Positions 47,811 to 59,700 of a stretch of DNA of 64,000 nucleotides are shown piece after piece. The notes under the pieces are model-generated. The model was not told where the DNA came from and did no database searches. It was given only the letters and a program-made list of their open reading frames with translations. A program made the position numbers and the translations under genes. Source of the DNA: Sclerodactyla briareus (taxonomy: Eukaryota; Echinodermata; Holothuroidea; Dendrochirotida; Sclerodactylidae). Every line of letters starts with the position of its first letter. The first letter of the stretch is position 1. Where the stretch lies: NCBI GenBank assembly GCA_026419785.1, contig JAODTK010000300.1:587637-651636 (forward strand), given 5' to 3'.

Positions 47811-50040
47811 TAGGGCCAATTATTTTCCGCGATGCGGAAAAACGAAAAAATCGCGGAAACCATTGTAGAACGCGGATTTCAGAATTCCAAAAAAAACATT
47901 GTAAAAACATCAACTTTCGTCAGGAAAAAAAGAGAAAACATAGGCTTCCTCATCATGCTTTTTCAAAGACAGACTGAAAACATATCCCCCCCCAACAACA
48001 CGAACATTATTGGACCCTTCTAATGCTTGAAACAGCGGTCACTTGTTTTGCAAATCTGAGTTGAACAGGATCGAACACGGCGCAAGCGAGTGGGCCTTGA
48101 CCACAAATAGCTTTCGGCTCGCAACACCGCGGGGCCTCGACACGATCAGCTTGAATCCAACTGTATAGAGAGAGAGAACAAGTTTGGCTTAAAAGCAGTA
48201 TCGTTTCAAGTCGCTCGCTACACTGCCTAGTGCATTTGGTTGACCAGACCGGCAGCCAATCAGAGCGCTGTTTTAATAGACGGAAAAATGAGCTGACCAA
48301 TAAAGAAGCAATAGGCCGATTATTTTAGGATCGCCGAAGATTGCTGGCCTCCGCTAACAGCATCACAGTCACATTCTGGCATGGCCCGCTTATACCGCTC
48401 TACGAGCCGTATAATCTTTGACCACTTCACTTTTTCAGTGTATTGTTTTGCCGTAATGAAACACGTGGCATGGTCTACGTGCCAGCCTGCCAGCGCCGCG
48501 GTACACAGAAGGCCATATTGATACCATATGGCTTCGTGTTAACGCCGCATGTTAAAAAATGAAATGATTTTATAAACTGCGATATAATTTTCACGCGAGC
48601 TACATTGTCTAGAAAATTGACAAATTCTAAGAGAGAACAGTTGTAGCTGGGCGAACCATGCAACACTGGAATCCGGACTTCCAATACGTACTGAAATATC
48701 GTAATTGAAAAAGTTTGAAAAAAGTTTCGTCGCCGCTCTGCCATTGCTATTTCTTGCGAGAGAATCAGTGTACACTGAATCACTTGCGATCCTGTACTGC
48801 ACCACTTTGAGTGTGAATGACTAAGCGGGAAAACGCTCAGGTGAACACACACACCGTAATTGGGCGTAGTATTGTTTCTCTCTGTAACGGTGCTTTGTAT
48901 ACATAGAGACCATTTCTCAAAGATGGGTGTTACCCTGTTGAATTTATGTCACAGTAGTCGCACGATGTGGTTCACTTGGCCATAAATTGAACATTTTGAA
49001 ATTGCGGCAATATCATACAAAACTTTTTTAAGCAATTTTAAAATTTACGGGTTTTTGATTTTTACATGAAGGACATGCTGGGGAAGACATACTGACAAGA
49101 AGCTAGACTACGTTTTGCTCTAAAACTAAATGAATTTATGATCTGCATGTTGCGATGTTGGTAGGTTTGGCAAAGAACTAAAATATTTTTTTTGTATGTA
49201 CACAGTAACTCCAGTAGGCTACTGCACATGCAGTAGACACTGCTTGACCTCAAGTAGTCTGAGACATTGCATTTCAAATTCTAGCAGATCTTCATTAGAC
49301 TAAAATTATCTTTTCTATGTATAGATCAGTCTGGAAAACAACTTGTTGCACTTGTTACAGCCTGTGCATGCTCATCAGTAGAGACTTTGTAACATACTGT
49401 ATCAGGTTCTATTGCAAAGTATTATTAGCTTTTTAGTTTGATTTTGACATCGAGTAGTCTATGAAATTTCTCCTTCTCAGTAAACAGATCTTCACTAGAC
49501 TCATCCTTTGTGTGTATATAGAAATCGATTCAAAAAAAATTAGTTTGATTACCGTCTTTACATCCTATCCTCCCTTCCTTTTCTCCTGGACTCACCACTG
49601 TCCAGCAAACATGCTAGCAGTTCTAGGTCAAAGTCTACAAAACTGCACTCGATGGACTGTTAGAGATATATGCATTTTTTATTCTGTTCATCTTGTTTAG
49701 TGGATACAGTAGCTTATCATGCTTATGCATGATTTGATCCTGTTCTCATTAGCAAGCGCTTAATAAAAACATGACAAATGGATTTACATTACTGTTAAAT
49801 ATATTTTATTTTATTACTTCACAACATGCTCAACACTTTTACAGAATTGATAATCATGCATTACTACACTTTTCACTATGTTTATGACTTGATACATGTA
49901 CAAGGCCATGAAATTTACAAAACAGAAAATGCTACTATTTTAGGAACGGAATGCAATTTGGAAAATGGAGAAAGAAAATAGGAATTACCATTTTAGAAGT
50001 GGAATTTGTTGATTTAGAAAGTGGAAAATAATTGGCCCTA
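47811..50040 (+). mobile_element. Non-autonomous hAT-like DNA transposon, 2230 bp
   Basis: The left end is TAGGGCCAATTATTTTCC (47811-47828) and the right end is its exact reverse complement (50023-50040), an 18-bp perfect terminal inverted repeat. It is flanked on both sides by CTATAGG (47804-47810 and 50041-50047), a 7-bp target duplication. Tips of the form (C/T)AGGGCC and 7- or 8-bp duplications fit the hAT superfamily. No transposase is visible inside; the longest minus-strand frames (48007-48300, 48475-48852) show no hAT dimerisation or DDE-type motif. The strand given is arbitrary. Confidence 0.85.
48235..48310 (+). promoter_or_regulatory. CCAAT-box-containing segment inside the hAT-like element
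   Basis: AGCCAATCAGAGCGC and CTGACCAATAAAG lie within 60 bp in a GC-richer part of the element (about 48050-48450). This looks like a promoter fragment but could be chance; no transcript start or exon was identified beside it. Confidence 0.25.
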
Positions 50041-50440
50041 CTATAGGTTGACAGAAACAGTCAAGGAATCACTAAGCCTTTTGGCTTTCTGGTCTCTGTC
50101 TCGCGGAGACGAGGAAGGGGAAATGTCCCCCACACGTTTCGGCGTATGAGGGACATGAGCTCGCATGACATCACCTCTGAGTTTTGTGATATCTCCATTT
50201 AGGCGCGGGAATTGAAGCATTCATGCAATAGCAAGATGATGGGCTAAGGTCCTAAAACGCTGGGGGGGGAATTATCATCGAATGCCCGAGTTAAGTTCAA
50301 AAATTTCCCCGCGCTTCGCGTGCATTAGCTTGGTGTGCAATTAGTTTTCAAATTTCTACGAATGTTACGAAAAGGTTTCTGCCCCAGAGGCTTACTTCTG
50401 AAACTTCTGAAATTAATCCTTTATTAATCTTTGAATTTAG
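50041..50440. other. Unassigned DNA
   Basis: The CTATAGG target duplication begins it. Nothing else was recognised. Confidence 0.4.
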
Positions 50441-50628
50441 AAATAGGCAAAGGCCCTTGCAGATCATCTATTTACAAGGACCATGAATCACGTTCACAAC
50501 ATTCTGCAGTAGCTGAAATTACAAAGGAATCTCACAATAGCTGGCCATTGGGACTCCCAGACTTACAACTAAATGATTCCTTCGATGAGATGCTGGAGCC
50601 CAGAGAGTTCACTTCCAATTCCAGCTAA
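50441..50628 (+). CDS. Candidate terminal exon, unknown product
   Basis: After a pyrimidine-rich tract and TTTAG (50436-50440) the plus strand stays open for about 62 codons to a TAA at 50626-50628. It reads partly SHNSWPLGLPDLQLNDSFDE with many Ser, Glu and Asp. The composition resembles a disordered acidic protein tail, and the acceptor is usable, but no family is recognised and the upstream exon is unknown. It lies between a transposon and the PIK3C3 exons and does not match any part of PIK3C3. Confidence 0.3.
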
Positions 50629-52034
50629 CCTTGAGCCGCTTAGAATTTCGCTATTGTCGCCTTGTGTTGAATGAGCAAACAAATTCTTTGGAAGATTTTT
50701 GTTGCGCGGCTTCGGCGCGTTGTTGTTTTTTGCTACGGTTTTGAAAGGCCAAGTATGGAGCAGGAGCTTTTTTTTTCACCCGTTCTATAGAATTATATTA
50801 ATTCTTCTCCAAAAAGTTCAAGAAACTCAAGAAACAAGATATGATTTTAGATTGATGGTATTATTTCCAAGCAATTTACCTTTAGTTATAACCTACCTCC
50901 CAGGAGAAGTCGAGACAGGAGCCCGAGACCAGCCAACCCAAAAATGTATTCAGCCCCCCCCCTTAGCCTCCCCCAACAAAAATTCTTGGCGGCCGCCACT
51001 GGTATTGTCGACCTGGTCTCAAATTTTGCCGGGTGAGGTGTGCCCTGTTTCAATTAGCTCAGAGGGTTGTGTCAGAATGGCCTTAGCCATCGATGCCTCT
51101 AGCCCTCTTGGGGACGAATGACACAGTTGAGGGGAGGTCATGTATACTAGTACTTGCTTGTGGTGTTGTCATTACAATCTTAGCCTTAGTTCATGCCTTA
51201 CTGGGAATTTGTGTACATTGACTTTATAACACACAGGTTTTCAAACATGTATGTATAGATTGACTGTGAACAGTCGAAGTTTAGATTCCCTCAATATATA
51301 AATATAAGGACATATTACAATAGGATGCAAGTTGATTATCGCAACAAACCTTTTGACCAATTTCTCATGTTACGTAAGCTTGAAATTTCTCAGTGAAACG
51401 TCTGTGGCCTAATTTTCGGCTGGTATTATGACACCCAAAGTAGCATTGTTTTTCCAAAGAGTACACTATAATAGGGCGACATAATTACAATGCCAAAAAT
51501 TTACAACTCTCACGGAAAATGACAATGGTGATGAAAGAACTGTCCGAAGAACAATGTGAATTTTGAAAGCATAAGAATTGGTCAGAACCCGGCAAACGCT
51601 CAGGACTGATAAAGTAACTTGAACATGTTTAAGCACCCTTTCCCAAAAAGTACAAAAACCCGTGTGACCCTCTTTTTTGCATACCAACATATCTCATGGA
51701 GATGGCCCGAATAAACGTGGCTTAGCGCTCTAACGCACAGTGTTAGCGAAATATTAATGCTTGCTAACCTTACCCCTATTCATGAGGGTACTGCACATTC
51801 ATAGGGTGAAATACTTCATTGTGCGTCATATGTTTACCAAGCTATCCCAACAGGGAGGGGGCTGGGACCAAGCCCACTTCCCCAGTACCTCCTACTCCTC
51901 TCAACAGCTAAAAAACACTAGGCAAGCATAATTAGGGATATGAAAGCTAAATGATATCTTCAGTCGCTTGTAGGAGATTGATGGTCGGATGACCTTCCCA
52001 CGGACTGGAGTTGGCAATCTTTCTGGATGAGAGT
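50629..52034. other. Unassigned DNA
   Basis: No gene supported. The 140-codon plus frame at 50699-51121 has no domain and contains low-complexity runs. Confidence 0.4.
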
Positions 52035-52140
52035 GTGAGCAGGTTCAAACTCGATGAGATGGGGGTGATGTGGAGTCCTAGCCCACCAGGCCGTATGACC
52101 TCTCGACATTACAAGGTTTACCAAATAAGGAGCTTTACAG
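51960..52140 (-). repeat. tRNA-derived SINE-like head, minus strand
   Basis: On minus there is a plausible A box in CCTGGTGGGCTAGG (52078-52091) and a B box GAGTTTGAACCTG (52040-52052) 25-40 bp after it, the tRNA-like spacing. The sequence beyond it to about 51960 looks like a SINE body. Tail and target duplications were not found. Confidence 0.4.
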
Positions 52141-53650
52141 AGAATCATTGACCATTCACCTCGTACAAGTGTCACCCCTCCCCTCCCACTAGAATAACAA
52201 TGGTCGTTTATCGAGTTAGTAACCAATGAGAACAGAACTTCTTACATGAAGACAGAGGAAAAACAAGACAAATCCCTGGAGTGAAGGATACAAAATCAGA
52301 GTGCATATACAACTGTACAATAAACAAAGTGAAAATAACTGTACAGGTCAGTACCTGTTGCAAGGGCGTTGCATCACTTCAATAGTGTTGGGGCAATTAT
52401 ATGAGCTTTCAATTTAGGTTTGAATGTAGCAAGAGTGGGTGCCTCTCTGATTTCATTGGGAAAATCTCCCCACTTTTCGAAACAGTAGTTGTTAAAGTAC
52501 ATGTAGCAATTAGTTATATTTTTGAACAATGGTTACTAACAGATAATACAATATTATTCCTGGTACGGAGGCTTCTGCTAGAATCAGGTCTAGGATGAAT
52601 GACGTCTCTGAGAATTGAGGGAACGTCATCATGAATGTAGCGTTGAGCATAAAACGACACATTTGGAAAATATGTACGTCCCAAATTCTGAGAATACCCA
52701 ATTGGTGTGGCAGTGGGTTAGTAGGAATAGATTGTTTTCAAGATCTGATATGCGTCAACGAATGTTCTGTGTTACGTGCCATTCCGGTTGCGAGCAGTTT
52801 TCAATTTCACTGTTGTTTTATAAATATATGAACTGACCAGCGGCCTCCTGAAATTTCCTGTGCTTCGGCATTTCAGGGGTTTTAGACATTCAACTGATTA
52901 GCCACACAGCTTCTCTTGGTTCCCTCTCCACCCCCCTACATTTCTTGAGGCTCATTGCAAAGACAAACATGTCTTTCTTTCAAACTCATATCGGCTGAAA
53001 CTTTGTCATAAGTACCCAAAGTAATGTTCACATGACCATTATACTTGAACATTACCATTGTATTTTGGTGCGAACCAGATGGAGAATCTTCAAATTTTGA
53101 GGTCATCCCGGTCAAGTGAGTGATCAAGGTTCAGTCTAAAACTGTCAATCTAAGAAGGTTGTTCTACATTAATTGAAATTATTTGTGGTAACTTTTTGAA
53201 GGGCGCAAGAACCTGTTTGTTTTTGGTGTGGACTGGGACATTTACGGTAAAAAATGGAGAGTCTATATTTGGGGGCAGTTGTGAACATGATAGTCTCACA
53301 CCGCTTTTGATGAATGAAACTGTCTGTTTTTTCCATTGTGACCTCATTTAGGAACAACCTGTTGTTTTGGGGTGAACTGAAAACGTCTCTGAGGTTAACA
53401 TGTCCACAGTCTGCAGACCTTATAACATAAATTCTACATTTGCGTAGCTTATAAGGATGAATTGGGCTCTACATCTTTTATATTTGCGGTCAAAGGTTTC
53501 TTTTTGACAGTCCAGGCTCTCTTAATCTATTAGCGTTCTGATGACTTATATAATTTATATGCTTTCAGTTACATCCTATTCTAGTTTCCCACATATATTT
53601 TGTAGCTAAATCCATTATTCATTTTGCCATCTTTTAATATCCATAGGCAG
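52141..53650. other. Unassigned DNA
   Basis: No convincing exon found, although PIK3C3 exons for the first part of its C2 domain might be expected upstream of 53651. The short frames present do not match. Confidence 0.35.
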
Positions 53651-53729
53651 CCTTCACCATCTGGGATGTGTACTCCATCAGAGGCCAAGCCTGTTGGTGG
53701 AACACAGTAGCTCTGTTCGGCAAACATGG
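53651..53729 (+). CDS. PIK3C3: PIK3C3 exon, C2 domain (TIWDVY...GTTVALFGKHG region)
   Basis: CAG acceptor (53648-53650), then FTIWDVY, and at the end VALFGKHG before GTGAGT (53730). Between them, reading straight through gives RGQACWWN where the family has a PVGGTT-type stretch. The shifted frame gives AKPVGGT. So one extra base near 53679-53690 and one missing base in AACACAG (about 53701-53707) compensate each other, keeping the exon in frame overall. The donor splits a Gly codon (GG|C). Confidence 0.93.
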
Positions 53730-56700
53730 GTGAGTTTTTAATTGTTCCCGGATTAGGCTTTGAAGGTGCGGCCTCGGCCCTTGAGGGTGTGGCACATCGG
53801 CACCAAATCGGCCTTGGACCTCAGATGCAGCGGCGCTCAACTACAACACTTGCATTACATTTATATACTTGGAACTTGAACGGCTCAGGCCTTATCAGGC
53901 CTGAGTAGCTATATGCACTCTGCAAGTGCTCTTTTGTCAGTTTCCGAACATTTCACTTTCGCATTCCCAGAGTCAGTACATGCACAAGTGAGTCGAAGTT
54001 CCCATCAGTTGAGTCCACTCAAGTGATACACTCCATCAACTCTCCACTGTGAGGCAGCCATCCTTGTATGGAACCTAATTTGAAAGGTGTTTTTGTCTTT
54101 GACCATTTAATTGATCTTCTGATTGGCTGAAAACCAAATTGTTGCAGTTTGTCACAGATTCAATCAACCTTGAGCTAAATTTCACGACACATCCTACAGG
54201 TTTCGCAGTGTCGCCATCTTCGCAAGATAGGTCTACACAACCCATACATTTGTTTACAAGCATAATAATATCATTGTTTCCATGATTTGCATATTCAACG
54301 ACATTAACACGTGTATGTGGCAATTTTGTCAGAGTGTGACTAACAATTCCTCCCCCTTTTTACAAAGAACTAGCCCAAGACCCTATATGTCTTGTGTAGA
54401 CTTTGATTGTTGAATTTCATCTGGCATCTATGGAAAAATTACAAGTGAATGTGTATTGGGCAGATTGGAAATCATCCCATAAACAGCACTAAATGCTATA
54501 AATTGGACAACCCAATTACTTTGTTTTCTGTTGAATTTAAATAACACGTCGAAAATGATTAGTTTGTGGGGAGGAATTACTCTAGTGCTTGGTACAATTT
54601 TTTGAGAGAAAAACAGTGGAATCGCTGCGGAATGTTGGATTAATTAAACATTAAATGAATAATACATTTTTGTCTATGTTGTTGAACTGTTTTTTTACAC
54701 ATTGTATGTATAGGCAGTCAGGGACCTTGGATCTTTTTGAAAATGTACTAAACTTTGGGAGTCAATAACTCCACATAGGGACATCATATTGAAGTGGGAT
54801 TTGGACCAAGTGTGACCTCTGCTATAAACAATCCTGCAGTCACCCTCTGAACATAAAAGACCCAGTTCAAAGTTCGAAGAAACTTTGAATGTTCAGGAAG
54901 TGAAAGACACTATCACAACCTGTAGTAAATTCCTTGTGTACCTTGCAGCACCTACAGGCAGGGGATGCACGACCTGAAGGTGTGGCCGGACCGAGTGGCC
55001 GACGGGAGCACCGGCACCTCCACCCCAGGAAAGCTGGGAGGGGGAGACACCATGGCCCGACTGGCCAAACGACCAGAAACACCACAGGGCAAGATGCAAA
55101 AAGTTGACTGGCTGGACGCGGTTTGCCCTTCCGGTAGCGGAGATGATCAATGAGGTAGGTAGGTTGGGATGTGGAAAGAATGGTATGTGGAAAGAATGTG
55201 CCACGGAGATATGTTCTATAAAATTACTGTAGAACACATGATTTTATTAATTAATCTCACTACGCCATTGGTAAAATTTGAATAACGATCGCAAATATGT
55301 TGGCATCTAGAGAACCTGAAATTCTTGGTCTAGCCAGGGCATGCTTAAGAATTTGGTTTTGTATAGCAAAAGTGCTAATCAAAATTTCAATTGTATAGCT
55401 AACAATTTTGCATAGCACTTAAAAAATTCTAACACATTTGCGTTGTTTTCTATTGTTCAAGAATTCAATGTAAGCCTACATACCCTATGTTTCAGTTTTT
55501 AATATTCTCTCATTCCATCAGACATACGGTTCACTCAGTAAACAACCCCATCCTTGCTAGGTTTGGAAGAACAATTCCCCTTCAATTTCATATTGGGTTG
55601 TTACTTTATCATTTCGGCTGTTTACCACATACTTCTTTAAAATGTGTGTCATTAAATAATGCTACTTTCACTTGCTAATTTTCAGGATGGGACTATGCCT
55701 TCCCACCTTCCTGGGTGTGCTTTAATCCTTTTGAAGTAATATAAATAACGTTTAGTTCTATCTCATGGAATCTTAAATTTGCTCACTCATTAATTCAATT
55801 ACTGTCACTCAAGTGCCATTTTTGTCCCAGAGGACTATGCGTTTCTAATGCCGCCTCTTTTGATAAAAAAATCTGAGCACTACATGTATTAATTCAACTA
55901 ACATTCCCTCTAACAAGCCTAACTCTGATTCAGAATACACCAATTAAGAGTGCTTTTTAGGTTTTTCGAAAGAGCAAGCATTGGGGACTAATCTATCTAT
56001 TGTTACTAATTCACCATTAAGAAGAGCAAGTGTGTTGTGTCATAACATCACGCCAATGACCCCATACTTTTTCTGCATTGAACTCATGAACACTCCTAAT
56101 GAATTGGAGTGTGTTTGCTGACTGAAATAAATGAAATTCCTAAGGTTTATTCTTAACTCCTTCAACGCAACATGTACCGAAAGTTGCCCAAGCCCACCGA
56201 AGCCAAATCTTTATCAGCGTTTTTTCTGTTCCATTTTTTATGTTTTTCATGGGGGTAAGGATTTGTATTTTGGCAGGAAAAAATGCAATCTCACACGAGG
56301 CAACAACCATCTCACACAGGCAATATGACTGTTAGGCCTCGCATAGGCTGTTTAACTTGTATTGACTTGTACAGATACCAGTTTTAGCTAAAAAATAAAA
56401 TCACACTTTCTGAAGACCATTCCTAAAAATGTTGTCCAAATGGCAGGACCGGGAACCTTGGTTAAAGTATTGATATTGACCCACTTACAGATACCGTTTG
56501 ATTATGTCATGTTTTTCAAAAGATTGGGCCAATGATTTTTTTTACGTTATTCTACAGTGATTTGCCACATAGCAACATGTCATAGTGGGGATTGTACATG
56601 TACCAACTGTTACTCAAATTCAATATTTTTTGCTATATCGTCGGAAAACTAAACGGGGGGCTACTCGATGCCGTGCAGGAGATTAGACTCTTACATTAAC

Positions 56701-59700
56701 TGTTTTTTACGTATGTTCCTGTTGTGAAACTATTATGGCAATGCAATTGTGCACACATAGCGATTTTCTGAATGTAACAATACACTAGACATCGATGAAA
56801 TCCCTGATTTATTTTCGTTTTTGTCTGAACAGAACATCGCCCGTTGGGCTACCAAAATTCTTTATTACCATCCTAAATTTTGACCGGTGTGCAAATGCAT
56901 TCAGCCCGCTCCAATGTTTTTGGCAGATGTTATAGAATCATCCGTGATCTTGTAGCTTTCTTATCGCATTTTCGCGATCCAAAAAACAAAGTGTGTCGCA
57001 GTCGTGCTCATTGAGGCGCAACTGTGATTCATATCGGCTAATGGGGGCCCTGTCTCTAGTCAAGTATCCTAGAGAAAATTCGATTTCAGGTTGGGATCTA
57101 AAACTCCTGGCAAATTGCCTTATAATGCAGTCATTACTTTTTTTTAAGGAGTCTCCCTTAACAATGCTGCTTTGTTTGCTTGGAATTATTGCATGTATCT
57201 GAAGAAGAACTTAGTTGATAGTTTTATTAATGTAATCAATAATCAGGGGGCCATATACCAAAAGTGTGCTTAGAAGTGTGTGGCCATCCCTGACGACTTG
57301 ACTACTTGTGGCCGAACTAAGGCAGGGCTGGATAATATCCTGCTCCGGGGACCATCATTTTACATTCCCATCTGGCCAGAAAAGCCCCCCACCTGCATGT
57401 GATGGGAGTGGGGCATTGGTAATCACTGCCAGTGAACTGAATGAGTTTCAAGTATGTATCCCAGTATCGTAACCATGTCGCTGTTTATCTACTGGATGAG
57501 GGCATAAGACTGCGTATCGTGTGCCCTGTTGGAAGTGCCATCAGAGACTACAGACTTGGAGTGAGGAGGAGGTGCGCTATTGTGTGAACATGGTGAAACA
57601 CATCATGAATGTTTACTCCCTATCTGTAGTTTTGGTCAGCGATATGGCCCGATGTAGTTCATAGTATTCATCTAATGTCACAATGCAGGATTCTGGAACA
57701 TATTCATTGAGTGTTATTCTACCTCAGGATACACTATTGACACACTTGAAACCATACATTTTCCATATATGTAATTCACTAGTATGTGCATAACTTGACG
57801 AAAGCCAGCTGATTCATTATGGGAGCACAGAAAGAACGTCATTAAATGAAAAATACAACTTGATTGCATCTGGGGTAAACATAGTCTAGGCCAGAAATAC
57901 AACATTAATGAGCGAACTCGAGTTGATTAACGTTCAGCTCGAATTAGACGGAACTTCCAAATGGAACTTATTCCAATATTATACGTCGTTTCAGCACAAC
58001 ATGCTCAGGGCTAGTAGAAACAAGTGATTCAACTCCTGATCACAAAATATATTTACAAGGAGTCTAGATGGTGGGTTCCTCAGATGTAACATGCTGGTTC
58101 TGGTAATTTCCGGGACCTTTCTGTTCACAAAGACTTGTCATGCATGAACTTGAAGTACAATGGTCACGAAAAAATAACTTTTTCATAATTTCATTGCGAA
58201 TGTTATCAAAAGATACAATGTTTTCAAAATTTTTTAATTGGCCAAAAACGACTTCAAAGTAAATGAAAATGTGTACAGGGACCCTCTTGCTAGATTGTGC
58301 CATGAACTGTTCTTATCCAACATGCTGTGTCCAAAGGATTGTTGAACATAGCACGCACGGAATCAAGCACTGACGCGAAGAGTATGCCTGTTCCGATTTT
58401 TGCGCGTGTGTCCAAAGTAGCTACAAGAATCTGTACAGAAACGAAGCACGCTCACGCGCCTGTTTCTCTGAAGCCAGGTTTTGCGGCGCTCTGTGTTAGT
58501 GCGTGGAATGCAAGAAACACGCTGCCTGCCTTTTGATGTTTTTTCTAGAATATTCCAGTGTGGCGGTATTCTGGCCAATGCATTATTATACACTACTTGC
58601 CATGGCACGCAGTACACACTCAAATTGTCAAATTGATTTTTTCGTGGATGCATTATTGTAACATACACAAACAGTCAATGAACTCTAAAGAAAATCATTT
58701 CGTGACCATTGTACTTTGATGGTAGCCTGGTAGCTCACTACATTCAGTCATGATCTGATAGATATAGTGAACACAGCGAAAGAGAGGCTGCATATGGATA
58801 GTCAGATGTGAACGCAGTGAAGAAGGGGCCGTCAATAGGTAATAGGCTGGACTATCATACAGAAAACCTTCATATAATGAATACAGATGATAGGCTGATT
58901 GTAGAGATAGCTTCCAGGGATCATTGGATAGTCGATAAGAGCCTTCCTCTCCGCAATGCTGTTAGACCGGGCATGTCTCTCACCCTATCCTTGTGTAAAA
59001 ATAGAGACCCTGTGACGTGGAATGTGATTAGTGCCATATATGGATTGTGAAGCCCTTGAGGATGTGAGGGCTGCAAGAAGGTGCTATAAAAGCCTTCATA
59101 AATATCTTTACCCTGATAAATAATGTAAATGGTAGCAAGGGCGTAGTAACATTGGGTAGAATGGTTGGTTGCTGTTTGGGAGCGCAGAGCCGCAGACACA
59201 TGGGTTATACTCAGCTGATCAGACCTAGCGAAACCAAAGACAAGGTGCAAGAGCTAAATTTTGTTGGACAGGGTCAAAGGTGGAGCCTGGGCTTGGAGAG
59301 TGACGGGCAAATTTGTTCATACTTATCTCACTCATGCAATGAAACTACAGTACTTCTCAATTGAGATGAGTTTTTGCCTCATAGAAACGTGGAGGGACAG
59401 GTCCCATGTATTCGTTTTTGATAACTTTATGGAAAAGTGCTCATATATGTTGTTAGTAACATTTTCAGGTGAATCATTTATTTCATGTAACTATTTTCAT
59501 GAATAGGATCTAAATAATAACACCCACCTTGTCCTATTTTTTTCAGAAAGAGAAGAGAGAGTCCAACTTCATGTTTCTGATGGTCGAGTTTTTCCAGGAT
59601 CCACTACAATAACATTGACTTCTCCATTGTCTACTACGAGAAGGTAGGCAGGGTTATCATTCAATATTGGAATATAATTTGGGTGTTAAAATTTCATCTG

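Noticed and set aside
48475-48852. 125-codon minus frame inside the hAT-like element
   Set aside because: No transposase motif, and an overlapping frame of 88 codons exists beside it; it may be part of cargo but cannot be called a gene.
50699-51121. 140-codon plus frame, the second longest in the window
   Set aside because: No domain, low-complexity T and C runs inside, and no splice or start context.
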